Positions 38,808-49,384 of a stretch of DNA of 64,000 bases are shown here, in pieces. Both the position numbers and the translations under genes were made by a program. Position 1 is the first letter of the stretch. Each line of letters begins with the position of its first letter. The DNA comes from Rhynchopus euleeides (lineage: Eukaryota; Euglenozoa; Diplonemea; Diplonemida; Diplonemidae): contig OY723310.1 of the NCBI GenBank assembly GCA_963210315.1, positions 558,001 to 622,000 on the forward strand. Direction: 5' to 3'. The notes below the pieces were generated by a model. That model saw only the letters and a list, made by a program, of their open reading frames with translations, searched no databases and was not told where the DNA came from.

Positions 38808-39015
38808 CAACCACTAGTGGAGTCGACAACGGAAAACTCGACAACTGACCACTTGTCGAAATCGACAACCGGTACTTGTCGAGTCGACAACTGCAGTAGA
38901 TTTTGCCTGCAATCCCAGTGAGTTGTCGACTCGACAAGTGTGGCAGTTGTCGACTCAACAACTGACCACTTGTCGAGTTTGAGGTTGTGGACTCGACTCG
39001 TTGAGGTCACTCGTA
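38808..39015. repeat. GTCGACAACTG inverted-repeat cluster
   Basis: About eight copies of GTCGACAACTG-like sequence and its complement, interleaved with CTTGTCGA, over about 200 bp. It resembles in organisation, but not in sequence, the GTCGACCCAGTG cluster of the hAT-like MITE. It could be the body of a small foldback element; the ends are not defined. Confidence 0.6.
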
Positions 39016-39675
39016 CAGAGCTAACTAGTGAACCGTGTGCATCGGTGGTGTTGCATTGCTGTCTCAAACACACGCACTGCGCGTACCGCGCGCTTCCACT
39101 GACTCCTTCGGGAGCAAGCCAGGTTGCCAATGCTGCATGCAACAGAGCTTGGCGCGGAGGACACCATCCCGGATAGCGACCCCCTCCATTCATCACCAAC
39201 ACCCTCCGCATCCTGCCGCAGACCCCTTCCAGGACCGCAGGTCCCAGTGCGCCTGTTCTCTCTGCAGCCATCCCTTCCGTGGACTGGGAGTATCTCTTGT
39301 ACTCGGTGTAGCAACCGGAAGCAAAACGGTGGATGGATGTGCGGAGAAACTTCTCAGCGTCGGCCTTGTCCACCTTGGGGCAGAGGGTCGAACCCTGGTG
39401 AGAAGCCCACCCACCGTCCGACTTCGGCCGATGCCGCTAACCTTGGGCCGTTGAGTCGGCAGGTGCGACGGATCATTTGTTACGTATGGACAGTTCTGTG
39501 TGTGTGGCTGCCGTCCTCTTATTGTTTTCTGGTTGTCCTTGTCCACTTGGCTTTACCAGCCCCCAACCGACAATTGTTTTCCAATCTTCCCTCTCCTCGC
39601 ACGTGGTGGAAGCGTCAATACCTCAAAGAAGGAAGAATATCGTGGTGGGCACCATAGTATTTGGCGACACCAGAT
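39016..39675. other. Stretch with no supported gene
   Basis: Long open frames exist on both strands (for example minus 38798-39373) but overlap each other and show no family motif. A B-box-like GGGTTCGACCC lies on the minus strand near 39385-39397 without a convincing tRNA fold. Confidence 0.4.
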
Positions 39676-40760
39676 TCAGCGAGAAGAGTGGGAACAACCT
39701 CGTTCAACTGTTCCTCTGACACCTGTGCGGCGAGGAGGATAGTCAAAATTTACAGTGCAAGCAATTGTACATGCATTTTCCATAGTCATCGCCAGTTCCT
39801 CGGGAACACTGCCCTTCAGTGTGCACGTTGCAGACTCGAACGAGAGGCACAGGGACTGGCCGAAGCAGTCTTCCTGGTGATCTCTCCAGCTCTGGAGGTA
39901 CCCGTCCTCTGCATTCGCCTCCGCTTGCCACAAGCGCCAGGCGAGGAAGCGGAACAACTCCGAGGAGAACCCGAGCTGGCAAGTGTCACTTGCCTGGGCC
40001 TCGCTCTTCGAGAACCGTGACACAAACAGAATGCAGGGGTACACGAGGTGCGCGAAGCAGATTCCCATCCTCCGCACAGTCTCGCGGTCCCCCTCCAACT
40101 CCATCACAGCCTCGTACGTCTTCGTATCCCTATTTGCAACTTCACGAAAGAAGGATGCGCAGGAGGAAATCGAGGACGGTATCGTCGCCGTCAACGAGCT
40201 GCGAGAGGGACCAACAGGCGGCCGCAGTGGTGCAGAAGCGGCCGTTCGAAGCTTTTTGCCACAGTAGCCCAGACACCTTGATTACATGCGGACATTCTCT
40301 CGCGATGAATGCGGCGAAGGCAGGGTCATGTGCCGCATACACGGTGGACTCCAGCGGGGGTAGGGTAACCCTTTTCGGGAGTCTCAACTAGCGGGAGTCT
40401 CGGACTCCCGCTAGCGGGAGTCTTTAGCCTAAATTAGCTGGAAAATAGACTCCCGCTAGCGGGAGTCTCCAGTACATACTGCAGAAAAAGACACCCTCTC
40501 AGACTCCCGCTCCCAGACTCCCGCTAGGGTGGCTGGAGTCCACCGTGTAGTTGGCGGCTGCACACACGGACTTCGTCTTCACTGCACTGGAATCCATCAG
40601 GTCGCAGGTGCAGGTGGCAGTGCAGGTCGCAAGCCGACACATTGTGCTGTTGGCCACATGTGGCAGAGGCGAGAGAGCCGTGTACTGCGGCATGCTCGAA
40701 CAACAGGATTGGCGGTACAGCATAGGCTGGCGGGACAGTAGGAATGGCAGGACAGTACAG
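39676..40760 (-). pseudogene. Host-like gene relic split by a MITE
   Basis: On the minus strand, reading ends at ...SAVKTKSVCAAANY just before the MITE (40548) and resumes after it as AAHDPAFAAFIAREC. With the MITE and one TA removed the frame is continuous, so the MITE entered a coding frame. The sequence continues TTAAACWSLSQLVDGDDTVL, then shifts frame near 40160-40190 into SFFREVANRDTKTYEAVMEL, ending in a domain with FSSELFRFLAWRLWQAEANA. The helical style suggests an armadillo/HEAT-like or other solenoid protein, but no family is firmly recognised. With the insertion and the shift it is very probably non-functional. The 5' end is not defined. Confidence 0.4.
40340..40547. mobile_element. 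208-bp MITE, same family as the 3.0-kb TIR element
   Basis: TA at 40338-40339 and 40548-40549. The ends are CACGGTGGACTCCAGC and its complement. The interior consists of GACTCCCGCTAGCGGGAGTC palindromes. It shares the left 60 bp and right 60 bp with 15218-18256, so it is an internal-deletion derivative of that element. Confidence 0.9.
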
Positions 40761-41060
40761 GATGGCGGTGCAGGTGCAGGGTGTGTGAGGTCGCCACCCG
40801 GCAGGCAGCTCGCCGCCCCACCCCAGCCACCCACCCACCCAGCGGGACCCCCCTCACGAATTTTCCATAACCCCGTTCTTTTGAACGTTTGGGATCTGTG
40901 CGGATCGTGGTGGGGTCATTTTGGCCATGGGGTGCCTCTGACCACAAATCCAGACTGAAACCGGCAGAAAATAAGTTTTGACACCCCCCCTAAAAAAAAG
41001 TCAAATTTGGGTACTTCTTAGGTACTTTTTGGGTCACCGAAAAAGTGGGTTTTAGCCATA
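40761..41060. other. Non-coding stretch with dispersed module
   Basis: Bases 40860-40930 are an inverted copy of the ATGACCCCACCACGATCCGC / CAAAAGAACGGGGTTA module seen at 48788-48840. No gene. Confidence 0.55.
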
Positions 41061-42851
41061 CCAATTATAGTGGACATGCGACTATAATAGTCACTATAAT
41101 AGTGGACATGCCACTATTATAGTCACTATTTTTGTGGACCTGCGACTATAATAGTCACTATAATAGTCGACATGTATAGGGGGACCCTTTTCGTTTTTTT
41201 TTTCGGATGGGTCCATTTTGCACATTTGAGCCCATTTTCGAGGGAATTTTTGGTTTTTGAGCCTGTTTTGAGGCCTAAAACGCATTAAAACGGCCCCGCG
41301 AATTTGGCCTGTTCGGCCTTGGTGAAAATTCGCCTCAAAAATAGAGCAAAAAAAATCTGGCCCCAAAGTCTGGTCCTTGTGATCTGGAACCTTCCATTTT
41401 CGAAGGAAGTCGTAGAAACCCCGAGATCTTTGATCCTGATCACACAGACTGTCCCAAAAATGAAGCACATCATGTTTGGGTTATTTCGTGGATTACAGAC
41501 GGTACAGACGTGTGTCAAAATTGACGGTATCCAGTATGTCAAGAGAATGAATAAAAAGAGCAATGACGACACGGCCATTGCTCAGAACCATAGCTGATTG
41601 TCCAGCTATTTTAAACTCCCCCCGACCCTACCCTGCCCTGTTCAAGCTCGTGCCCCCACCCATCGCATTGCTCCCTTGTTGCCTTGCTTTGCGCTGCTTT
41701 TCTTTTTCAGAATTTTCAGATTTTTAAAGTTCAAGACGGAGTGCTTTTTTGCCGAAAGTTTAGGTGACCCGATGATGGGGATGCAGCACCCCGAGGGTCT
41801 TACCTACCGGGCGGTTGGGGGGCGGTGGGGCAGGGCAACTTTGGGTGCAGATTTACGTACACAAAGCGGCGTGAGACTGTGCATGTCAGCGGCCTTGCGT
41901 GGTGGCCCCCCTAGGTGACTATGTTCGGATGTCTGGGAATGGAATGAAAACCCCCATATGGCTGCCTGCGCCCTTGTGGAATTAGAGGTGGTCGGGAATC
42001 GGTCGGAAACCAGTACTCCTGCTGGCGCTCGTCGTGTGTGTGGAGCATCTGTAGACGCCCGGCAACTCAGCCATCTTGCCCCCGCGCAAGCTCTGCCTGG
42101 CCGTGGAAGAGGATGACACACGGTCTGAATCTGGACTCTCTCTCGTGGTGGCACCGAATAACTGTATCACACCCTCAATCAGCTGACGAATAACTGTGAC
42201 TCTAGGTGACTCCACATAAACATACTCCCACTGGTCTGTGGCAAAGGGAGAATGACTATATGCCTTGAGAGAGAGACCTCCGGCCTGAAAGGACAAGCAT
42301 GAAAAGCCGGAATAGATCAGATAGAGTACAGACTCAGGTGCACGAACCGATCCTTCGGCAGCTACCTGCTTGGTTTGCTGGTGTATGGTTGAGCGCTGCT
42401 TGTGTACGTAAATTTTGCTTATATGAACACTCCGCCTTCACCAAAGGTGAAGAACTTCCCAAGACAAGCGGTGTGGCACCCCCGTGGTGTCGCGCCCCTT
42501 TGGACATCGACCCCAGCGGTAACCCGCAGGTTGTTGTTTCTTCAAAGAAACACGTCGATTCTGTCCCCCACAGCAGGGGTTTCCCTGCTGACCCATGGAT
42601 GTTTTCTCATTATTATTATAACAGTTGATACAATACACTAGCTCGGCAAATGCCTGGAGCCCACCGGGAAGGTGTGTCGACATATAGCTCGGCACACGCC
42701 TGAAGCGCCACCGTGACGAATTTTTTCGTCTCTGCTGAATCACTCCTACACAGGGGGGCTTCCGGTTCCTGTCCATGCAGAGGTTCTCAAGGCAGATAAT
42801 GCCTAGACTTGTGGTGCACTCTCGTTTGTTGATCCAGAGACGAAAAATGTG

Positions 42852-43035
42852 GAACGGCATGCTGCCCGTTTCTTCATTTTTCACCTTGCGGTGCAAGGGG
42901 GCCACCCTCACGAGGGGAAAATGTAGAACGGCATGCTGCCCGTTTCTTCATTTTTCACCTTGCGTTGCAAGGGGGTCGCCCTCACGAGGGAAAAATGTGA
43001 AACGGCATGCTGCCCGTTCACTCATTTTTGCCTTG
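42852..43035. repeat. 74-bp tandem repeat, about 2.5 copies
   Basis: GAACGGCATGCTGCCCGTTT recurs (with small changes) at 42852, 42926 and 43000, with TTGCAAGGGGG and CCTCACGAGGG between; the third copy is incomplete. Confidence 0.85.
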
Positions 43036-43099
43036 GGAGACACCCATTTGCCAAGGCGTTCCGCAAGGGAAACGCACCACTTCGGCATGCAAGTAAAAT

Positions 43100-43803
43100 G
43101 GCCAGTATATACTGGACATGCCGTCACTAAAATAGTGACTATTATAGTGGACATGCGTGTATGCGACACTACAATAGTGGACATGTTCAGTATTTTCTGG
43201 ACATGCCACTAAAATAGTGGCTATTATAGTGGACATGCGTGTATGCGGTCACTATAATAGTGGACATGTTCAGTAAATACTGACATGTTGGCCACACGTC
43301 CACTATAATACTGGACATGTTGAGTGCATGTCAGTAAAATAGTCGCAATGCCGGCCATATAGTGGACCAAAAACGCGGTTTACTGGACACTTAGTGACAG
43401 GTCCTGGCCGTTTACTCGACATGTAGTGACAGCCCATGTTCGCATAGAAGTATGTGTTCACTATATACTGAGCACATACTGACTATATAGTCGACATGGC
43501 GACTATAATAGTCACTATAATAGTCGCATGTCACTAGAATTGTCACTATAATAGTTGTAAAAATAGTCGCATGTCACTATAATAGTCACTATAATAGTGG
43601 ACAAGTCCACTATTATAGTCACTATAATAGTGGCATGTCACTATTATAGTCACTATAATAGTGACATGCCACTATAATAGTGACTATTATAGTGACATGC
43701 GACTATTATAGTGACTATTATAGTGGACATGGCGACTATTATAGTGACTATAATAGTCACCCGTCCACTATTATAGTGACTATTATAGTCGCCATGTCAC
43801 TAT
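43100..43803. repeat. AT-rich palindrome array
   Basis: More than twenty copies of ACTATAATAGT or its complement, densest at 43490-43800, with the conserved spacer word GGACATG or GCATGTC. Adjacent copies pair into hairpins of about 25 bp. It is not a CRISPR array: the spacers are short and not unique. Confidence 0.8.
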
Positions 43804-43804
43804 A

Positions 43805-44994
43805 TGGGTGGATGCGGAAACCCCCCCCCCCTAAATACCATAACGATTTTTGGGAAATTTTCAAGCTGTCTCCCGGTCAGCCATGACCCACCCGGTGGGA
43901 AACTGATTTTTTGGTGTCGGGAATCACCCTGGCACCCACTCTGGGGCACCAGAAACGCCTCAGAATGGCCCAGATTGGCCAAAATAGGGTCTCCCAGGCC
44001 CCAGGGCCCGAATAGGGGCGAAATGGGTGAAAAAGTCGATTTCCCCCGTTTCTTCCAGCTACTGGTCGAGATATCGGCCCAGCACCAGCTGTTATGGGCC
44101 CACAGTATCTCTGTGGGGTCACCTGAGGGGTTCAGCGGGGCTGTGGGCGGTCTGTCTGTGGGAGAAAATGCAAAAAACTGCAGCCCCCATTTACGAGGGA
44201 CCAGTGCACAAATAGGGGGGAAATGGGTAGTAACCGGTAGTTTTTCTGACTTCTCCCAGACTGGTAGCGACATCGGCCCAGCACCACCCTGGGGTGGGCC
44301 CACAGCAGTCCTGTAGGGCCACTCATGGGTTGAGGGGGGCTCTAGGCAACCTGGCTGTGTGCCGACACCTATAAAAACGACACTTTTCAGGTGCCAGGCC
44401 CCCAATTGGCCCACAGGCGAATGCAAGCCCCTTTTACTGCTGCACTGTCAGGTTGCAGGGTCATCGCAAACCCCTCAGGTGACCCCACAGGGATACTGTG
44501 GGCCCATCAAAGCTGGTGCTGGGCCGATATCTCGACCAGGAGCTGGAAGAAGCTGAAATGTTCGACTTTTTCACCCATTTCGCCCTATTAGTGCCTCTCA
44601 CACGAACAAATGTCGTTTTTTGCGTTTTCTCCCACAGACAGACCGCCCAGAGCCCCGCTAAACCTCTCAGGTGACCCCACAGGGCTACTGTGGGCCCATA
44701 ACAGCTGGTGCTGGGCCGATATCCCCACCAGGAGCTGGAAGAAACAGGGAAAATCGACTTTTTCACCCATTTCCCCCCTATTTGGGCCCTGGGGCCTGGG
44801 AGACCCTATTTTGGCCAATCTAGGCCATTCTGAGGCGTTTCTGGTGCCCCAGAGTGGGCACCAGGGTGGTTCCCGGCACCTAAAAATCAGTTTCCCACCG
44901 GGTGGGTCATGGCTGACCGGGAGACAGCTTGAAAATTTCCCAAAAATCGTTATGGTATTTAGGGGGGGGGGGGGGGGGTTTTCGCACCGACCCA
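43805..44994. mobile_element. TA-flanked foldback MITE (1.19 kb)
   Basis: TA at 43803-43804 and 44995-44996. The ends are TGGGTGGATGCGGAAACC and the complement of TGGGTCGGTGCGAAAACC. The first and last roughly 250 bp are near-perfect inverted repeats, and the centre holds alternating-orientation copies of GCTGGTGCTGGGCCGATATC (about 44080, 44275, 44515, 44710). No gene. The right flank (44995-45030) is an inverted copy of the sequence at 2253-2288. Confidence 0.8.
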
Positions 44995-46225
44995 TATATC
45001 AACCAAAATCTGAAAAACCGTATACTTTAGTCGTTTACTTGGGCAGCAGCAATTTGTACATTTTTTTGACAATTTTGAGTTGTGACCCCACCGTGAATTC
45101 CGCGGTATACCTAGCAGTCAATTCCGCCCTGTTTCGAGTTCCGGAAATGCAGTCTGTTGGGTTCAAATTGGGATGCGGATGCGCATCCCAATTTGACTGG
45201 TGAGGTTGGCCGGGAATTTTTTTTTTCAAAAAATCTCGGAAAGCTATGGTAGCAACGGAATCAAATGCGGCCAGAATCGGGGAAAAAGGTGTAGTGGAAG
45301 ACAATTTACTCCCAGATGCAGTTCTCACCCCCCTTGGTAGGCTTTTGTACAGTGCTTTTTTTGCTTCTTATTGCCTGCGAATCCACCACCTTCCATGCAC
45401 AGGAAAACTCATCTGAATCATGTGAAACACAAACATGGCCTGCTTCAAATGCAAGAGTTCATGGAATGTCACCAACATCACCCTGCTTCCCCGGGCAGTG
45501 CAGAATGGCCTGAAGGCCCCCCACCCAGTGGTCTCGCTGGGGGTCGGGCAAACCAAAAAAGAGGTAGGGCACAGGGTGGGCCGAGCTCGCTCCGCAGGGG
45601 AAAAAGTGCAGCCCAACCCCACTCCGATTTCCCGCAGTATGATGCAAACAGGGCCACAGAACGTTTTCCCCCCAATTCGAAAGGCATCGGATCCTAAAAT
45701 CCCTCGAAGGCTAATCCCCACACCGGTTGGTGCTGTTGCACATTCCAGGCGGGGATGATCCTTCGCTTGACCTGATGAGTGCCTGACGGTGCGCTTCGAT
45801 GAGCACCACCAAGCCCCCAGCACCTGGTACACCTGCTCATGATGGCGTTGGGTTTTCATACGCTGCGCGTGAAAACTCGGCTACAAGGCCGAACCCAAAA
45901 GCCCCAAAATCTGACCCATCCGCAAAATTCGACGGGGAAAATATTGAGGTAGGGCCAAGGTAGGGCCGAGGTAGGGCCATGCCACCCCTGGCGGCCCACC
46001 CTCCCCAAAAATTACAGAAAAAGGGAGGTGGGGCCGCGGCCCCCCCTGCCAGCCCTGGCACGAGATCACTGCCCCCACCTCTCCCCTGACTTTCTCAATT
46101 GCTCCAGGATTTCGGCTATTTTCGGCTATTTTTGTGTACTTTGGGACCCCGTGTAGGAGGCCTTATACACCGCAAAAGTCACCGATTTTTTTTTCCTGGG
46201 AAGGTTCTCACTAAAACTACACAGT
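44995..46225. other. Mostly non-coding stretch before the second foldback element
   Basis: It starts with an inverted copy of the strip ending TTTCAGATTTTGGTTGATAT at 2253-2288. A hairpin with 14-bp arms and a 4-base loop lies at 45164-45195 (CAAATTGGGATGCG). AAGGTGTAGTGGAAGACAAT (45286-45305) resembles 2214-2233. The stretch 45950-46080 has short tandem repeats of GTAGGGCC. Apart from a weak frame at 45435-45758, no gene is supported. Confidence 0.5.
45435..45758 (+). CDS. Hypothetical small basic protein
   Basis: 107 residues starting MACFKCKSSWNVTNIT, with a single CxxC, then SLGVGQTKKEVGHRVGRARS and a basic C-terminus. There is no family match, and an overlapping minus-strand frame (45368-45859) is longer, so coding is doubtful. 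Listed because it is the most protein-like frame in this stretch. Confidence 0.2.
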   Translation: MACFKCKSSWNVTNITLLPRAVQNGLKAPHPVVSLGVGQTKKEVGHRVGRARSAGEKVQPNPTPISRSMMQTGPQNVFPPIRKASDPKIPRRLIPTPVGAVAHSRRG

Positions 46226-46608
46226 GGTGCCCCTGACGACCCCATATTGCGTAGTTTGTGCGTAGTGAAAAGGGGGGGGGGGGGGGTCTCATTTTTTGAT
46301 TTACTCAGCCATTCTCTGTCTCTATGCCGGGACCCCAAACTCAAGGAGTTCTTGCTGTTCCGGGGTCAGTGAGGGTGCAGGCGCTTCAGGTGCTGCAGGT
46401 GCTGCAGGTTCTTCAGGTGCTGCAGCGCTGGCAGCCTTCGGTGCGGGTTTCGACGCAGTCTTTGCAGGTCTCTTTGGGGGTGCCCTTTGGCGCGGTGCCT
46501 GCTTCAGCTCGTCGGGTGGAAGCATCAACGCATCATTAAGCGGTGCCTGCTTCAGCTCCTCCGGGTGGAAGCGTCAACGCATCATTAAGGAAGAAGGAAG
46601 CACAGTTG

Positions 46609-46926
46609 CTACGCTTTTTTGCAGCTGCAGGAAACGACACCATACCCAACAACAATCCCCAGACCGTCGAGGGAGAGTGGGCGCCTGGATCCCGTGACAC
46701 AGATCTCTAGTGCCGTTGTGATCCCCTCGGATAACGTCTCCTGGACGTTGTCAGCGGAGGTTGCCTGTGTGGCGGTGACCTCCGTATACCCCGCGGGATC
46801 CAGTGCCAGTAGCGCCTTCTTCAGCTTTTCGTCGACCCCTCGGCCGACGCTCTCCTTGATGTCAAGGGCCACCTTCAGGGTGGCACCTCGCAGCGCCCTG
46901 AAGGCTGTGATCGTATCATCATTCAC
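46609..46926 (-). CDS. Hypothetical 105-aa protein, foldback copy 2 left arm
   Basis: Identical to the frame at 210-527. No recognised family. Confidence 0.25.
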   Translation of the reverse strand: MNDDTITAFRALRGATLKVALDIKESVGRGVDEKLKKALLALDPAGYTEVTATQATSADNVQETLSEGITTALEICVTGSRRPLSLDGLGIVVGYGVVSCSCKKA

Positions 46927-47844
46927 AATCTCGAGGGTGTTCTACGCGGCTCCTGGAACTCACTTCCTTCTCAGGTGTTTCTGGGCATGGGGCAACCTTG
47001 CCCAGGTGTTTCTGGAGTCCCGCCCCACATGTCGTGCGTTCTTTCGTACGGTGTATAGTGAGTTCTGGCAATAATTTTTTGCTCGGTCAGCGCAGTGCCT
47101 CCAGTCCTGTCTCAGTAGCCACACAGAAAGGGGGACCAAAAAAAACTGGGGGGGGACCAAAAAGCGAGACCCCCCCCCCAGATTGCGTAGTTTGTGCGTA
47201 GTGAAAAAGGGGTAAATCAGGGGCACCAACACAGGAATCACATTTTTGGGCCGGAAAAATTTTGTTTCCGGCCCGGACGCCTCCCTGAGACGGACCCATT
47301 TTTGGGTCGATTTTTGGGGGGATTTTCCTTAGGAAAGTTGGTAATAGTGGTTGGGCAGCAGTAAATTGGACTCTACTCCACTAAATTCACCGATTTTTTT
47401 ATGGTGTAATCTACGGAGCTCAACTCTCAAATTCCGTCAAAAACCGGGTCTTTTTGTGGCGATCCGCGGGGGTGAAATTCCGAAGAAAATATCGGCAAAA
47501 ACAGTTTTTCCGAATTTCTCCACCAAAAAAAAAATATTTTTTTGGTGCCCCTGATTTACCCCTTTTTCACTACGCACAAACTACGCAATCTGGGGGGGGG
47601 GTCTCGCTTTTTGGTCCCCCCCCAGTTTTTTTTGGTCCCCCTTTCTGTGTGGCTACTGAGACAGGACTGGAGGCACTGCGCTGACCGAGCAAAAAATTAT
47701 TGCCAGAACTCACTATACACCGTACGAAAGAACGCACGACATGTGGGGCGGGACTCCAGAAACACCTGGGCAAGGTTGCCCCATGCCCAGAAACACCTGA
47801 GAAGGAAGTGAGTTCCAGGAGCCGCGTAGAACACCCTCGAGATT

Positions 47845-48162
47845 GTGAATGATGATACGATCACAGCCTTCAGGGCGCTGCGAGGTGCCACCCTGAAGGT
47901 GGCCCTTGACATCAAGGAGAGCGTCGGCCGAGGGGTCGACGAAAAGCTGAAGAAGGCGCTACTGGCACTGGATCCCGCGGGGTATACGGAGGTCACCGCC
48001 ACACAGGCAACCTCCGCTGACAACGTCCAGGAGACGTTATCCGAGGGGATCACAACGGCACTAGAGATCTGTGTCACGGGATCCAGGCGCCCACTCTCCC
48101 TCGACGGTCTGGGGATTGTTGTTGGGTATGGTGTCGTTTCCTGCAGCTGCAAAAAAGCGTAG
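47845..48162 (+). CDS. Hypothetical 105-aa protein, foldback copy 2 right arm
   Basis: Identical to the frame at 1446-1763. No recognised family. Confidence 0.25.
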   Translation: MNDDTITAFRALRGATLKVALDIKESVGRGVDEKLKKALLALDPAGYTEVTATQATSADNVQETLSEGITTALEICVTGSRRPLSLDGLGIVVGYGVVSCSCKKA

Positions 48163-48619
48163 CAACTGTGCTTCCTTCTTCCTTAATGATGCGTTGACGC
48201 TTCCACCCGGAGGAGCTGAAGCAGGCACCGCTTAATGATGCGTTGATGCTTCCACCCGACGAGCTGAAGCAGGCACCGCGCCAAAGGGCACCCCCAAAGA
48301 GACCTGCAAAGACTGCGTCGAAACCCGCACCGAAGGCTGCCAGCGCTGCAGCACCTGAAGAACCTGCAGCACCTGCACCCTCACTGACCCCGGAACAGCA
48401 AGAACTCCTTGAGTTTGGGGTCCCGGCATAGAGACAGAGAATGGCTGAGTAAATCAAAAAATGAGACCCCCCCCCCCCTTTTCACTACGCACAAACTACG
48501 CAATATGGGGTCGTCAGGGGCACCAAAATTTTTGGAAAAATTATTGTCCTGAAAAGCGCCAATTCCGTACGTTACACGATAAAAAAAATGTTGAAAAAGG
48601 TGTAGCGGGGTGCCATTTA

Positions 48620-49320
48620 CTGGGGGGGGGCAAATAGTTGTGGGGGGGGCAAATAATAGCGGGGGGTCAAATAATAGAGGGGTACGGAAATCGGCGGTTT
48701 TGGCGGCGCACCTGGCCGAATAATTGAGGGGGGTGTGAGTCCTTTTTTTGCATCCGTAAGTGGTGCTCGCAGACACCCCATAGCCAAAATGACCCCACCA
48801 CGATCCGCACAGATCCCAAACGTTCAAAAGAACGGGGTTACGGACACCCATTACCAGTCCCTGAACCAGACCCAGGTTTCATGGGTGAAGCTTGGTACCT
48901 CTACCACCATGACCCACTACGATCTGCACAAATTCCAAACGTTCGGAATATCGTTTTGGAACACCCAAAGAGGGGGTCCCGCTGGATGGGTAGGTGGGGT
49001 GTTCGCTGCCCCCAGTCACATCTCTGAGGATCAGCTCTGACCCACATTTCTCGATGAAGTTTGACACATCGACCCAGCCGATTTGGAAAATCGTGGATTT
49101 CTTTGGCATATAAGACCGCTCAGCCCCGCCAAACTCGGATCAAATCAGGTGGTCGACCGACAAAACGACCCCACACTCAGAGCCGCACAGATGCCAAATT
49201 CAAGAGCGCGAAATTTCCACCCCCCAAAAAGCAAATAGTGGAGGGGGTCCGAAAACCCCCATTTTCGTCGGCTGGCACGGTGAATAATAGAGGGGCCCTC
49301 TAGTATTTGCCCCCCCCCAG
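48620..49320. mobile_element. 701-bp TA-flanked MITE, absent from D1
   Basis: TA at 48618-48619 and 49321-49322. The inverted ends are CTGGGGGGGGGCAAATA-like. D1 reads CCATTTACTCAAAATT at 2231-2246 without it, so insertion followed the duplication. The interior has two copies of the ATGACCCCAC-ACGATC module and several GGGGGGCAAATAAT strips near the ends. No coding capacity; Tc1/mariner-type target site. Confidence 0.9.
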
Positions 49321-49384
49321 TACTCAAAATTTTGAAAAAGTATACGGTTTTTCAGATTTTGGTTGATATAGTACTATATTTTTC

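Larger units (their letters stand above)
41069..43803. repeat. Region bounded by ACTATAATAGT palindrome arrays
   Basis: Left array 41069-41172 and right array about 43100-43803 consist of CACTATAATAGTGACTATTATAGTG-type near-palindromes separated by short GACATG-containing spacers, in both orientations. The arrays read as inverted copies of each other, so 41069-43803 may be one TIR element of about 2.7 kb. The interior has no recognised gene (a minus frame of 104 residues at 41982-42296 and one of 157 at 42438-42911 have no family motif) and includes a 74-bp tandem repeat. Confidence 0.55.
46226..48524. mobile_element. Foldback element, copy 2 (complete)
   Basis: Arms 46226-47227 and 47544-48524 with a 316-bp spacer. 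The outer ends are GGTGCCCCTGACGACCCCAT and its complement. It encodes the same 105-residue frames in both arms (46609-46926 minus; 47845-48162 plus). The right arm is 18 bp shorter than the left in the Ala-Pro repeat. From 46400 rightward it is the D2 counterpart of window start. A TSD was not identified, because the left flank of copy 1 is outside the window. Confidence 0.85.

Noticed and set aside
39360-39470. Possible tRNA on the minus strand (B-box-like GGGTTCGACCC and a weak A box).
   Set aside because: Acceptor ends do not pair, the anticodon loop lacks U33, and there is no variable loop between the anticodon and T stems.
38798-39546. Minus-strand frames of 191 and 117 residues as host genes.
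   Set aside because: They overlap one another in different frames, the first runs through the GTCGACAACTG repeat cluster, and no conserved motif is visible.
43100-43803. CRISPR-like regular array.
   Set aside because: Repeats are short AT palindromes in both orientations, spacers are only a few bases and repetitive, and the DNA is eukaryotic in character.
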